DNA from: Mesodorylaimus sp. YZB2_4
Lineage: Eukaryota; Nematoda; Enoplea; Dorylaimida; Dorylaimidae
Direction: 5' to 3'
Assembly: GCA_030248295.1 (NCBI GenBank)
Contig: JASANH010000626.1
Location: 2,356,001-2,420,000 of the forward strand
Length of the DNA stretch: 64,000 nucleotides
Shown: positions 13,633 to 24,790 of the stretch, in pieces
Position numbering within the stretch: the first letter of the stretch is position 1
Layout of the letters: the number at the start of each line of letters is the position of its first letter
Position numbers and translations under genes: made by a program
The notes under the pieces: generated by a model
Told to the model about the DNA's origin: nothing
Seen by the model: the letters and a program-made list of their open reading frames with translations, nothing else
Databases searched by the model: none

Positions 13633-14132
13633 CTCCCACAGCCAAAAAAGGAAAAAGGACAACTGTGCCTCTAAACAAATCCCATCAATTTAAAAAAAAC
13701 CCACAAGATTAAATCGTCTCCCAGCAAGCAAACAACCCAAAATATGCATTGTAAATAAACTCAATTGGCCCAACCAACCGATCACGTTACCCAAATTAAC
13801 ATCGTCAACACTTTACACCCTTATGCCCACCTTCATTGCACCCAATATCGAATCTTAACACTCCAAATTCAATTTCTTCAAACTCAATATCACGACACAC
13901 GACTGCAACACATGAAAAACGACTGACACACGACTGACACTTATATGCCCAGACCTCCTTATCAGTGTAGGTATCTTAAGCATATGTGCTGAGCAGGCAG
14001 CCACAAGAAATTAGAAAAAGAGCACCGAAGTATCATTTATCTGCCCCAACCAGTTCTGACTCCCCCCTTGGGGTTGTTGAAATTTCGCATCAGAAATAGC
14101 CCTGTTACAGTGAGACTGCAACTGACGCCACC

Positions 14133-17100
14133 TCAATCCGTGACGTCCTCCCCCGCCAGAGTTTGTCTGATTATTTCAGAAGCTCGAACTGCAGCCGCTC
14201 GGACTGGTCTATCCCGACTAGTGGATGGGGCTGTGGTAGCATCTGGTGCCTCCTCTGGCGGAGCCTCTCGCTCCGAATCAGGTTTTATACTGCCCTCCAA
14301 GGGGTACAAATGAGCTAACGAGCGCAAGACCGAGTGCCCTGTAGGCAATACAATTTTCGCAGACCGGATCTCCTCATCGGAATCCTTCTGCAAGGACAAA
14401 AGCCGAGCTAGTTTCCAGGACCCACGTGGGCCTTCATTTTCAACCAAAACAACATCTCCAATCGCGGGAACAAATGGAGACCGCGCACGAGCTTGTTTTA
14501 AATAACGTTGCGATCGTTCTGGTAAGCTCAACAAATACTGATCGCGCCACTGTTCCCAGAAACGTTCCAAATGCCTCTGACCCTTCTTCCATGAGTCAAG
14601 CAACTTATCAGAAGACGACAACCCTTGCACATAATTTGGGTCCTGCGCCTCCGCCAGATCAACTACAGGCATTCCAGTACCCACATTGAGCGACAATAAA
14701 TGAGCAGGAGTCAGAGCCTGACCAGAAGCGAAGTCAGAGCCGACAAACGTTAGCGGACGCGAATTCACTACAGCCTCGATTTGCGAAACCAGAGTCTGAA
14801 GCTGAGTGAGACTAAAGCATAGTCGACCAAAGCTCTTTCGCATACACTGCTTGACGATCCGCACCAAACGCTCATAGAATCCCCCGCGCCAGGGGGCCCT
14901 CTCGACGATAAAGTTCCACTTGATCGACTGGTCACTGATGTAAGTCAGAACCCCCTCATCGCGGATAATGCGTCTCCACACGAGGTCGAGAGCCGACTGC
15001 GCCAACTGAAACTGAGCGGCATTATCAGACCAAATCGCAGAAGGCTTACCCCTGCGGGCAACAAAACGCTGAAACGCGAGAAGAAATTCCTCAGCGGTCA
15101 TGTCCACGACGACTTCCAAGTGCACTGCCCGCGTCGACAAGCACGTGAACAGACAAATCCATACCTTCCCCACATCCCTTACCATCAGCGGACCGAAATA
15201 ATCGAGACCCGTGTAGGTAAATGCTGGTGAGGCAACAACGCGGCACTGTGGATAGGCAGGCATATGAGGCACCTTATCCGGTCCTCCATCAAACCGACGA
15301 CAACGCAAACATGACCGAATAAGCTTGAAAACCTGCGATCTCCCAGAAGGTATCCAGAATACCTTCCTAATCGCAGCTAAGGTGTGCGCTACACCCACAT
15401 AAAACAACGTTTCGTGGAAATGCCGAATAACCAATGTCGTCAAAGGGTCGCTCTTTGGGAGAAGAGTCGGAAAAATAGTGGCGTCAGAAAGACCAGAATC
15501 GGATAGACGACCTCCACATCGTAAAATACCTTTCTCATCAACCCAAAGACCAAACTCAGAGATCAATGGATGAGACTTTTTATTCGCAAAGGCAGAGAAA
15601 ACATCTGCAAAGTGCTTCTGCTGCACAAACCGAATCCAGAGAGTCCTTGCGCCCTCGATATCCGACGCCATTAACGCAATCGAGTCAACCGGACGCCGTT
15701 GAACCCGTTGGATGAATCGCATCACATATGCGGTTACACGAAGAAGCTTAGTTAGTGAAGAGAAACGACCACTTTCAATACCACAGGGAGGCTCAACGTC
15801 TACCACGGCCGAAACCAATACGGCCTGCTCTTCGAGAGCAACCTGAGCACAAGTTGAGTCACAGGGAAAACGGAGAAAATCAGTGGGTGGCCATGACGAC
15901 TTATCATTCAACCAACCAGGGCCATGCCACCACAGCTGAGACTCCCCCAAACCAGACGCCGAACACCCACGAGAGGCCAAGTCGGCTGGGTTCTCCCTCG
16001 TTGGAACATATCGATAGTCAACCCCAGTCACAGACTTAATTTGAGCGATTCGATTTCGAACAAACACAGTAAGCGGCTTGTTGGAACATAACCAGTGTAG
16101 CACGCACTGCGAGTCAGTCCAAATAAACCGTTCACCAATAGGAAACGGTAAGCTCGATTCAACAGACGATAAAGCTTTGCTCCCAATATGGACAGCCATA
16201 AGCTCCAATCGCGGCAAGGTAAGACAACGCAAGGGAGCCAAACGAGCCTTAGAAAATACGAGATGGCTACATGAGACACCATCAGTCGTAAAGCAAATGT
16301 ATACACACGTACCGTACGCTGACTGAGATGCATCGCAAAAACAATGCAACGTAACCTGCGAACCTTGTCGAAAACCCCCAAATCGAGGAAAGCTCAATGG
16401 CGACCAGGATCGCATTCCCGACTCTATGCCTTTCCAGGTGGAGACCAACTCTGGAGACAAAGCAGTGTCCCAATCTACCTTCAAGACCCACAACTGTTGC
16501 AAGAACACCTTCGCGGGAACGAAGACTGGACAAAAGAGCCCCAGCGGGTCAAAGAATGAAGCGATGTATCGCAGCACCATACGTTTCGTAAGCGATTCAT
16601 TGTCAGTACCTGACGAATCCACAACAGCGGCAATAGATAAACGATCAGTAGCCATATCCCACAGGTATCCGAGCACAGATACAACAGAAGTAGAGACCCG
16701 ATCAACTTCCGGCACCTGAGCCAGAAAGTTTGCCGAGTTCGAACCCCATTCGCGCACATTCATTGAAGCAACTTCAAAGATGCGCTTCGCCTCCAAGTAT
16801 AACGCAGACGCGGCTTCATCCGAATCGACACCCACAACAATGTTGTCGACATAAATATTCTTCGAAATCGTGTCAGCTACCTTACTACCATCCCTGGCTA
16901 GATGATACTTGATGGTAGCATCCAACAAGAACGGGCTAGATATAATACCAAAAGGTACCCGCGTGAACCGATAAATCGCCAGATTATTCTCGGTGGATAG
17001 AATCTGCGGATCATCCAACCACAAAAAAAGCGTCACATCCCGATCAGGCGACTGTAGACCCACCTGCAGGAAAGCCTTTTCGATATCGGCTACCAATCCT

Positions 17101-17384
17101 ACAGGATTCAATTGGAATCGAATAAGTAAGTTACAAACATCTTCCAAAAACACGGGGCCACGCAACAAGCAGTCATTCAAACTCAGACTGCCCTTTCGGG
17201 ACTTTGCGGAACCATCATACACTACGCGCAACTTCGTAGTCGCCTTATGCGGCGTGATGACTGCATGATGTGGCAAATAATGCACAATGTCCCCAGTCAC
17301 ACTGGAGTCATCGACCTTCTCAATCATGCCACTCGCCAACTGCGAATCAAGAACGGCTTGATAACGCTCAAAAAAACGAAGAAT
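14133..17384 (-). CDS. BEL/Pao Pol: reverse transcriptase, RNase H, integrase
   Basis: Uninterrupted minus-strand frame of more than 1068 residues. The reverse transcriptase has the catalytic YVDN box, a form common in BEL/Pao. RNase H shows FCDASQSAYG and WTDSQCVLHWL. The integrase has a His/Cys finger (RHFHETLFYVG, CLRCRRF), the catalytic Asp in GLDYFGPL, the second Asp in WSDNAAQF and the Glu in RGGFYERL. The end is a DUF5641-type region (SWKLARLLSL, HLYPLEG). The frame overlaps the end of the Gag-protease frame and is +1 relative to it at a run of seven T (minus strand, 17376-17370). Confidence 0.92.
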   Translation of the reverse strand: MLRFFERYQAVLDSQLASGMIEKVDDSSVTGDIVHYLPHHAVITPHKATTKLRVVYDGSAKSRKGSLSLNDCLLRGPVFLEDVCNLLIRFQLNPVGLVADIEKAFLQVGLQSPDRDVTLFLWLDDPQILSTENNLAIYRFTRVPFGIISSPFLLDATIKYHLARDGSKVADTISKNIYVDNIVVGVDSDEAASALYLEAKRIFEVASMNVREWGSNSANFLAQVPEVDRVSTSVVSVLGYLWDMATDRLSIAAVVDSSGTDNESLTKRMVLRYIASFFDPLGLFCPVFVPAKVFLQQLWVLKVDWDTALSPELVSTWKGIESGMRSWSPLSFPRFGGFRQGSQVTLHCFCDASQSAYGTCVYICFTTDGVSCSHLVFSKARLAPLRCLTLPRLELMAVHIGSKALSSVESSLPFPIGERFIWTDSQCVLHWLCSNKPLTVFVRNRIAQIKSVTGVDYRYVPTRENPADLASRGCSASGLGESQLWWHGPGWLNDKSSWPPTDFLRFPCDSTCAQVALEEQAVLVSAVVDVEPPCGIESGRFSSLTKLLRVTAYVMRFIQRVQRRPVDSIALMASDIEGARTLWIRFVQQKHFADVFSAFANKKSHPLISEFGLWVDEKGILRCGGRLSDSGLSDATIFPTLLPKSDPLTTLVIRHFHETLFYVGVAHTLAAIRKVFWIPSGRSQVFKLIRSCLRCRRFDGGPDKVPHMPAYPQCRVVASPAFTYTGLDYFGPLMVRDVGKVWICLFTCLSTRAVHLEVVVDMTAEEFLLAFQRFVARRGKPSAIWSDNAAQFQLAQSALDLVWRRIIRDEGVLTYISDQSIKWNFIVERAPWRGGFYERLVRIVKQCMRKSFGRLCFSLTQLQTLVSQIEAVVNSRPLTFVGSDFASGQALTPAHLLSLNVGTGMPVVDLAEAQDPNYVQGLSSSDKLLDSWKKGQRHLERFWEQWRDQYLLSLPERSQRYLKQARARSPFVPAIGDVVLVENEGPRGSWKLARLLSLQKDSDEEIRSAKIVLPTGHSVLRSLAHLYPLEGSIKPDSEREAPPEEAPDATTAPSTSRDRPVRAAAVRASEIIRQTLAGEDVTD

Positions 17385-19656
17385 CTTCCCGATGACGACG
17401 AAGAAGACTATTTAACCTTCCCAGTGAAAGTTGAAAATTCGTTGGAAGATTGAATGCTTTGTCCTTCCAAGGCCAAGTAACGAAATACCGACCGCGAAAT
17501 TCGATCGTTCTATTGAACTGTTCTAGAGCCTCCTCATCTCCAACATCCTCCACACGGTCTTTAATGCCCAAAGTTTCCAAATCCCAGAGTTTGGAAACCG
17601 CCATATTATCCGATAGTGTAGGATCTTCAACCAACAACGATGGAGAAGACTCTGTGCTAAGCACCAGCTGCGAAGCAAACAGTGTAGTGATCGACGGAGA
17701 CGTCCGATCTCCTCCCGCCTGCCTGCCTGTCAAAATCCAGCCCAAAGTAGACGCGACCAGATACAGACCGGGCGAGACCTCAATCTTTTGAGGAGAAATG
17801 AGATCCCAATAATAATCGCCCCCAACGAGCAAGTCCAGCTGCATATTCTCAGTGCCATTGGGCAATGAGTCAGCCAAAGGCATAGACTTGTATAACGGAC
17901 TAGCCAGCTGCTGAAGCCCGACCGCCGACCGCTGCAAGCTACCAGTAATCTGAGGAACGACATTCACGGACAACGTGACGAACGAATGGTCTAGCAACTG
18001 TACGCGAATGTCAACCACCGATGTCTCAATTTCCTTAGCGGAAACAGTACTAAACGTATGCACAGAAATGCGCTGCTTATCCTTAGCCTTCAGGCCCAAC
18101 TGCTTCGCTAAAGCTGCCGAAATATACGACCGGTGACTTCCACCATCCAGAAGAAGCCTAACCTTAGACGAAGTCTTAGCAGTTGGCGATTGAACCAATG
18201 TAGTCGCAGTCTGAAGCAACACCGACTCACCAGAAGAAAGCAGCGAGCTCTCCGTCGACGACGACAGTGAACCCGTTCCCGCCTCAGCGGCAACATTCGA
18301 TACCTCCGACGAGACACTTCCAAACTGAGACGGGCACAAGCTAGAATGATGGTGCTTGCGCTTCTTACAATAGAAGCACGCCTTCTCGCTTTTACATTCG
18401 TTGACACGATGACCCGGCTGCAGACAACAGTAACAAGTGCCCTTCACTTTCTCCTTCCTGGAAGTAAGCGTAGCGAATTTCTTGCACTTGTCTGACCAAT
18501 GACCACCACCGCAAAAAACGCACGAAGACTTCCGACCAGATCCCTTCCGAGAGGAAGCAGAGAGAAGTGCACTAGCCGTGGCACTCGTAGACGCTGAACC
18601 AGGACCCTTCTGCGAAACCATCTCAGACAGAGGTTCCTTCGACGAAGGAGAGTCCATTCTTGCCTTACAATTAGACGTGAGACTTTCGACTGTCTCCCGA
18701 GCCACGAGATGAGTAGTGATCCTGTCCCGAAGTGTCTGCACAGTCCAGGCATTACCCACACGAGTTTCCTCCAACCGTAGCAAGAAGTCTGGTGGAAACT
18801 TGGACTGAATAAGCGAGACGAGATGATTACCCTCGATGTTCTCCCCAAGCGCCTGCAACGAGTTCAAATGCCGTTCAATCAAGTCGAACGTGCCACGAAG
18901 CTTAGAGGACTGATTACCGGCTGAAGCCAAATCTGCTAAAGCACGGTAATGTGCGCTAATAACCAGCTGATTACGACCGAATCGAGTTCGCAACATATTC
19001 ACAGCCACAGCAAAATTCTCATTAGAGACCGCAAGACCCATAATTGCCTTCTTCGCGTCCCCAACAAGCTGCGCTTTCAAATAGTTGAACTTATCGATCG
19101 CCTGCAGACTCGGATTATTGTGAACAGACGACTAAAACGAGTCCCAAAATTCGCGCCATCGAAGAATGTTACCATCGAACTTGACCAGCTCAAGACGAGG
19201 CAATTTCACAGCCACCCTCCCCCCAACGGCCGCCGCCGCCTGGGGTTGAGGGGCGTCCCCAACACGAGCCGCCACGGCAAGACGTGCAGTCAACTCGGCT
19301 TCCCGATGCCGAGCCAATGCCTCACGGTCTTGCTCGTCGCGTATATCAGCCATAGCCGCCTCGATCTCCGCGCGCACATCATCGAGACGATTCAAAATCG
19401 CGCCATCCGACTCCAATAACCCCTCAATGGTCTTCTGCTCCTCCTGAGGAAAATCGCCGTCCCGCAACTGAGCATTCAAATCAGCGAGACGCTCGCCTTT
19501 AGCCCGCAAACGTTCGAGGTACCGACGTAGGACACGAAAATGCTCATCACGCCCCTCCGCAGACGGAAAATCGACCGTCAGAGCCGGCTGAGCATCGAGA
19601 TGATCGGTCAGAGCCTTTCTGGCGGGGCCAAGAGCCTTACGAATTGAAGCAGACAT
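17368..19656 (-). pseudogene. BEL/Pao Gag and aspartic protease region, interrupted by a stop
   Basis: The N-terminal coiled-coil Gag part (19656-19132) ends at an in-frame TAG (19134-19132). The same frame continues without any shift to 17368. That continuation contains a DUF1759-type Gag segment, zinc knuckles (CVFCGGGHWSDKC, CYCCLQPGHRVNEC, CFYCKKRKHH) and a pepsin-like protease motif (LLLDGGSHRSYI). The single nonsense codon would remove most of the polyprotein unless read through. BEL/Pao elements normally use one long frame, so I read this as decay. Confidence 0.88.
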
Positions 19657-20167
19657 GGGGCCAGTGGGAGAAAACGACGAGAGTCAGAGACAGGAAGGGC
19701 AAACAAAATCCTACGGCCAAAAACGGATAAGGGGCACCTGCTGTGGCACTCCGCACTGAATGACCCAACTGAAGAGAAAACACGACCGAGCAGACTTACA
19801 GCACATGGGTCTCAAAAATGTACAGCCAAATGCGTATGTGTGGTGGGAGATGGGCAGCACCGAGACAGACCTAGTTCAAAAAACACATGCACCAAATCCC
19901 CTTACCCAGATCCAAAAGCAAACGGTTGCCCAACGCACGGTGAACCAACGGTGTGAACGCGACGGACCACAGATCGATCGAACGCCAGGGACTGACCAAA
20001 GGACCATCCACGCCGCCAACGCCAAGGCTCGAAAGCCGTTGTTGAAGGCCGAGAATAGTCGAACCGCCACCGCCAAACCCGAGAGCCGTCGGTGAAGGCC
20101 AAAAGCTGCACGCACCCCCAGCGATCGAAATGCACAAATCGACGAACTGACCGGAACGAGAGGGACC

Positions 20168-20185
20168 AAAATCGTTCTGCTACCA
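20168..20185 (-). other. Candidate primer-binding site
   Basis: On the minus strand, three bases after the 5' LTR, the sequence is TGGTAGCAGAACGATTTT. Its first ten bases complement the usual 3' end of animal initiator methionine tRNA. Beyond ten bases the match weakens, so the tRNA assignment is tentative. Confidence 0.5.
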
Positions 20186-20188
20186 AAA

Positions 20189-20532
20189 TGTCGTGTACGC
20201 AGTGGAATTGTTTCACGACATGCGCAGAGTTGGAGCCGTGAATATGGACAAGTCGTCGATGTGGTGCTGGGAACAATATAGGCACAACTTTTCCTTCATA
20301 CACCACACACCAGGAACGCAAAGGACACAACCGTCCTGCACCAAACCCATGATAGTAAGTGAAGATGAAAACACACAAAGACCATCCTATCATAGAACAA
20401 ACCAGATAATCCTGCCTTGTCTCGGTGCAAAAGACAACTAGATAGAAAAGCAAGGTCAAACTGTCTTGGAGACCACACCATGCAGATGAGCACTGGAATA
20501 AGTGGAATAATCGCGTGTACACCTTCGCGACA
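20189..20532 (-). repeat. 5' LTR of the BEL/Pao element (344 bp)
   Basis: On the minus strand it begins TGTCGCGAAGG and ends CGACA. It is about 99 percent identical by eye to the 3' LTR outside a 13-nt gap. It should contain the element promoter. Confidence 0.9.
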
Positions 20533-20537
20533 AAAAC
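20533..20537. repeat. Target-site duplication AAAAC, right
   Basis: Exact partner of 13271-13275. Confidence 0.8.
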
Positions 20538-21954
20538 AAGCTAATAAATGCGCAGCTGCATGGTGCTTTCTCTTAAAAAAAGACGCAGCTTTTCAGCCAT
20601 TCCTCTAGCGCAGTAAAAGCAATACTGTGATTACAAAAAGGTTCATCCCTAAAATGACTAAACCAAGCAATTCGAATAAAATCAGTAACCTTCGACATGA
20701 CCTCAACACTGCTATCGCCAGTAGGACTGCATTCTGGCGCGCTAAAATTGTTCTGTCCACAAATTGATACAATCTTGCAATTGTAATAGGTGCCTCAGCG
20801 TACGCTATTAGCATAGAACATCTATTGTGCACCCGAGATGGGCAGACTACGTATTTGTCTTCCTCCCTGGTCAGGGCCAGCGAGGTGGAGAGGCCGAGCT
20901 GACTGGTTTCCCTAACATGCGATGAAACTACTTCCCGGACCCGGACATCGCCTATGAAAAGGCTCTACTCCCTGCCTGGCGAGATCAGTTCGATTAATAT
21001 TCTTCTCGACGATCTGACGTTTGTAGCCAGCTCTTACGATCCTGCGTGAATCCCCTACTGGTGGGGCGTGGTGGCGACAGTAAACGATACCCGTTACTGT
21101 GGGCTGCGTGCTTTTCGCCTTATAGCGAGTTGTTCAGTGTTCTACGAAGCGATTGTTTCCATCATTCCTTTTTTCGTGTATGTGTTACTCGAGTCAGTAC
21201 CTTGCTCTTGGTCTACCACTTTAAATTGCGACCGCTTGCTTTTTGCTTAGTGCTGTGTGAATAATAAAACTTGACACCTTTTTTCGCCATATTCGCATTC
21301 TACGCGAGCCAGACATATTCAATTAAAGTTGTCATTCCATATTTTGTGTTTCTGACATAAAAGAGAGCTTCGGCAAACTCAAAATTGGATAAACGGCAAT
21401 GCACATAGTACTTGCCCGCAATCCTTTCCTTGTCACCTCACCTCAGTCAGCCCCTAAAATCTACTGAAAAGAGCATAGCTGCTCGTGACGTCGGCTGTGA
21501 TTTGTTGGAGAGCAAAATGGATGCGCAACGGTCAAGTCAAGAGCCGCGATGCCACGCGCCATTGAATTTTCAAGACGTTTTAAATCTTGTTCTTGAAAAA
21601 AGCGTGAAATCCGGATCTTCTTTTCTCGTACTTTTCTTTTCTCGGCAGTCGCCGACTTTCACGCCCCAGATCATTTCGTTGCGGATGCGTTGCTTTGCGT
21701 TACGTGCGCGTTAGAATAATACCTCTTCTTGAAAGACAGTCATTTCCTGGGCCAGGCGCTGTGGTCACGCGTTTAGAACTGTTTGTTGTTTTTGAAAAAA
21801 TACTAGAGTCGTTTTTGTTCATTCTTTGATGAAGGAGGAATGACAGTTTGACCCATTTTTATTCGACCAAGACACGATCATGATGATCCTCTGGTATATA
21901 AGGGCGGCCAGGATGATTTGGAATCAGTGCACTTCACAGAAGCGAATTCCCAAG
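20538..21954. other. No gene; repeat-like GC-rich block and collagen upstream region
   Basis: No domain-bearing frame. Around 21045-21100 the phrase CCCCTACTGGTGGGGCGTGG resembles the dispersed repeat at 26735-26935. TATATAA at 21895-21901, about 55 bases before the collagen ATG, is a possible TATA box. Confidence 0.4.
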
Positions 21955-22888
21955 ATGACTGCTTCGACTGATGTGTTGGCCACGACAGCCGTCACTTTGA
22001 GTTTAACGGCCCTGCTGGCTATTTGTTCCTTCCGATCTTCCAGAAAGGCTAGCATCAAGTACGATTTGGCTGAGGCATGAGCGATTCAAGATGGTCACCA
22101 CACCTGGCAAAAAATCGTAGCTGTCAAGGCTGGCAAGGTACCGTTCCCGTTGCCCTCACTCAAGGGCAGAAACCTGCAGGAAAGCCAAGGTAGAGCGGGA
22201 AGCCAGGTTGAAAACCAGGCCTCCACTGCTATGACGGTAGTTAGGAGGTTTTTAATCAGTGCGGACACAAAAACTGTCTTAGATACCACCCCCGGTCCCC
22301 CTCACCAGGAGGCCTGGAGCCGCCTCACCCCACAAACGGCCCAAAGGCGCCAGCAAGGATTTCGTCGCTCCACCCTACTACGATCGCCCACTCCCCCAGA
22401 CCAGGCGATGTGGGAATCGCTGGAGCTCAAGGCGCCAAGGGGTTCACTGGTCCAAACGGCAATCCTGGCAAACCAGGACAGCCCGGACTTGTTGGCCCCG
22501 CAGGATCCCCCGGCGAGGCAGGCAAAGGTGGTCGACCTGGCGATAAAGGCAGTCCAGGCAATGACGCCGAGGGTGGCAAAAAGGGCGAACCCGGCCAAGT
22601 TGGGCCTACTGGACAGCCGTAAGTCGTGCGGTCATCATCAGAACCCTGTGTCTGCTTACCTCTGTTTTCAGTGGAGCTCCAGGGAAGGACGGCGACAAGG
22701 GACCCGATGGTACGCCAGGCAAGGGGGGCACGGCGGGTCCAGCTGGGCCTCCAGGAAGCTCTGGATCAGATGGCGACAAGGGGGCGCCCGGGTCTAAGGG
22801 CAATGTGGGTGGTCCTGGCAAGGATGCACAATATTGTCCTTGCCCCCATCGCAATAAAGTCAAGAAGTTTAAGTCAGCCAAAGCATAG
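21955..22888 (+). CDS. Nematode cuticle collagen (in-frame TGA in N-domain)
   Basis: Three exons fit in phase: 21955-22137, 22260-22618 and 22672-22888 (253 codons including the internal and final stops). Exon 1 encodes the cuticle-collagen N-terminal hydrophobic domain ([19 protein letters not shown]) and ends in a segment with [11 protein letters not shown]. Exon 2 has two cysteines (CGHKNC) and then Gly-X-Y repeats ([19 protein letters not shown]). Exon 3 has more Gly-X-Y triplets and the tail [14 protein letters not shown]. Cuticle collagens are secreted, trimerise and are cross-linked in the exoskeleton. Codon 42 (22078-22080) is TGA in otherwise conserved-looking sequence, so the gene is either a young pseudogene or a sequencing error. 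The start of the Gly-X-Y region is also degraded. Confidence 0.82.
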
Positions 22889-24059
22889 AACCAGGTGTTG
22901 CGCAGATTTAAAATTTTTCCTTTCATATGTAAAATATATCCATGCTTTGCGAAACTGTTAAATTTGAACAATGATGTATGCTATGTTCAGGCTCTTTAAA
23001 AAAAGTTAGCCTTATATGACTGCCACACAATTTACTTGGCTCGTTTCAACAGTAATTTGGCATTCCAAAATCCATAGGCAGCCACCAGGGTCACATTTTG
23101 GCTTTTGTGCATTCCTACTTACTGTAAAGGAAGCACAGATAACCGACTATTCGTTTAAAAATTATTCGTCAAGAAACTCGTAAAAGTGTTGAAGTCATAG
23201 AGTTTCAAAACTTTTACTAAAGTAGGTACTCGTATACGGGTAATACGCCATTGGGCAGTACTCTAGAGGAAAGAAATGGCACTAACGAAAGGCTACATAG
23301 CCCCCCTTTCGACCAGAGAGAAAGTCAGCCTAAGCATTGTTAACCGATTTCAAAAAAAGGAGCTCGCGCGGACGGAGAACTGCTTGGTACACAGCTTCTT
23401 TTCTGCTTTTTTTGTGTAGTCTTTAGTGTGCATGTATAAACGGAGGCCAAGAGTTGCACAACACATTTTTGGAAAAAAGGAAACAGATCTTGACATCCGC
23501 TGCCATTCCAAATTGTTTAAAAATTGATCATCCTTTAAAATAACAGCCGCACCAAAAATCACATGTTTGCTATGATAATGCCATCAGTGATTTGTGACAT
23601 CGATCCAGTCTCCGCAACAATGATGTTCCTGATCCTACTGATTCAATATCATTTTATCATCCTGCTACTGATTTTTCAGCACCTGTTAATTCTCTTAGCT
23701 TTTGTTCGTCATAAGCGCATGAGACTGACGTGTTTTAGGACCTCATGTTCGCAAGTAAAAAATGAAATAAGAGAACTTCCGATTATTAAACGATGTGTGC
23801 AGCCTTACAAACCGTTTTCTCGGTTTTGTTTTCTGCACAATCGTAGAAGCGGTAGCTGTGACACGGAGGGACCGTCCTTTTCTTGGTTCCTCTAGCGGTA
23901 CACCCGCAAGGATTCTGGAACACTGCATGCCTAAACCATTAAAAATCTAACGACGCCCAGTCATCATAAGAAAAGCGTTATGTAATAAGGGACTCACTGC
24001 AAAACATCTTCAGCCCCGCGAGGCATCCCTGAATCGAGCATAAGGGTAATGAGCGGATG
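22889..24059. other. No confident gene
   Basis: A 110-residue plus-strand frame at 23563-23895 contains a long hydrophobic segment (FLILLIQYHFIILLLIF), which could be one membrane helix, but there is no other support. The rest is AT-rich and non-coding in appearance. Confidence 0.35.
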
Positions 24060-24790
24060 ACGCATGCATGAGAATGACATGAGCAATAGGCATGTTGTAA
24101 AATCATTATTAAAATTTATGAGCGCGGGTAAATGAAGGTCAAGTAGAAAAAGGAGTCTCCACAAGCTGGTCGCCATTCTCTCTATTCGATCAAGGGACAT
24201 GACTGGTCGCATATACATCGGTATTGAAGTGCTGGTGCTGTTGCACTTTTTTGTGTCTCGTGCTGACGGCAAGGATGTCGGCGACACCAAGTAATGCATT
24301 GAATTAACTTAACTCTCTGGGCTTATATATTCTGTTTTAGGATTGCTTCGCAAGTACTTGTACCACCCGCTGTCCCGCTGGTAATGCCGAGTTGGATCAC
24401 GATAAGTTTAGAAACCTTGATTGCAGCAAATGTTCAAAAGAGAGAGGAGAAACAGCAGAAGCCCAACAAGGACAAGACTTCATTGCTTACACGTTTTCGT
24501 AGCAGAAATGGTATCTTTATCAATTGCTATTTTAGCCCTGTGCAGTGCTTGCACGTCGGATGACTGCATCCAAGCGCTGATTGTCGGCTGCGCTGATTGT
24601 CGGAGACACAATCGCTGTGCTAGTAAATCTTGCATGTTTGTATTCCACAACGTATAGACACTACTGAAAATTTCAAACGATAACTCCTATGACTTCTGAG
24701 AAGACTAAAATACAAAACTTAAAACACAGTATGTCCTGGACAAGTAATAATTCGAAGGAGCCTCAAAAAAAAATACTGTGCACTCTTATC
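24060..24790 (+). repeat. Inverted duplication unit, right copy
   Basis: Plus-strand counterpart of 11340-11990. Homology starts before the gene (AAAATTTATGAGCG, GGTCAAGTAGAAAAAGGAGT) and continues past it (ACAAGTAATAATTCGAAGGA). The first and last stretches are best preserved. Confidence 0.75.
24199..24563 (+). CDS. Small secreted protein, family unknown (two exons)
   Basis: Exon 1 is 24199-24290 and exon 2 is 24341-24563, with a 50-nt GT-AG intron (donor GTAATG, acceptor TTTTAG), giving 104 residues. It starts with a signal peptide (MTGRIYIGIEVLVLLHFFV) followed by ADGKDVGDT, and has a lysine/glutamine-rich stretch (REEKQQKPNKDKTS). The relative at 11555-11833 matches at both ends but is read in a different frame across the middle, so one of the two carries compensating indels. 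The function is unknown. Confidence 0.55.

Larger units (their letters stand above)
13276..20532 (-). mobile_element. BEL/Pao LTR retrotransposon, near full length
   Basis: This 7.26-kb element on the minus strand has both LTRs with TG...CA ends and a 5-bp target duplication. It encodes, in order, Gag, zinc knuckles, aspartic protease, reverse transcriptase, RNase H, integrase and a C-terminal DUF5641-type domain; that order defines BEL/Pao. A candidate primer-binding site lies three bases inside the 5' LTR, and a short purine stretch (GTGGGAG, minus strand, 13639-13633) abuts the 3' LTR. The internal reading frame is broken by one in-frame stop and one frameshift. The LTRs differ by about four substitutions and one 13-nt gap, so insertion was fairly recent. 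No envelope gene is visible. Confidence 0.93.

Noticed and set aside
14426..17268. Several plus-strand frames of 60-117 residues inside the retrotransposon
   Set aside because: They are antisense shadows of the Pol frame and carry no motifs of their own.
8946..21400. Similar phrase GAAATTGGATAAACAGGAATG at 8946 and AAAATTGGATAAACGGCAATG at about 21381
   Set aside because: The match is only about 25 bases and does not extend; too short to call a repeat family.
22302..22971. Pro/Gly-rich minus-strand frames over the collagen gene
   Set aside because: Antisense of Gly-X-Y repeats; such frames stay open because of base composition.
23563..23895. 110-residue frame with a long hydrophobic segment
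   Set aside because: One hydrophobic stretch in AT-rich DNA is expected by chance; there is no start context, signal or homologous copy.
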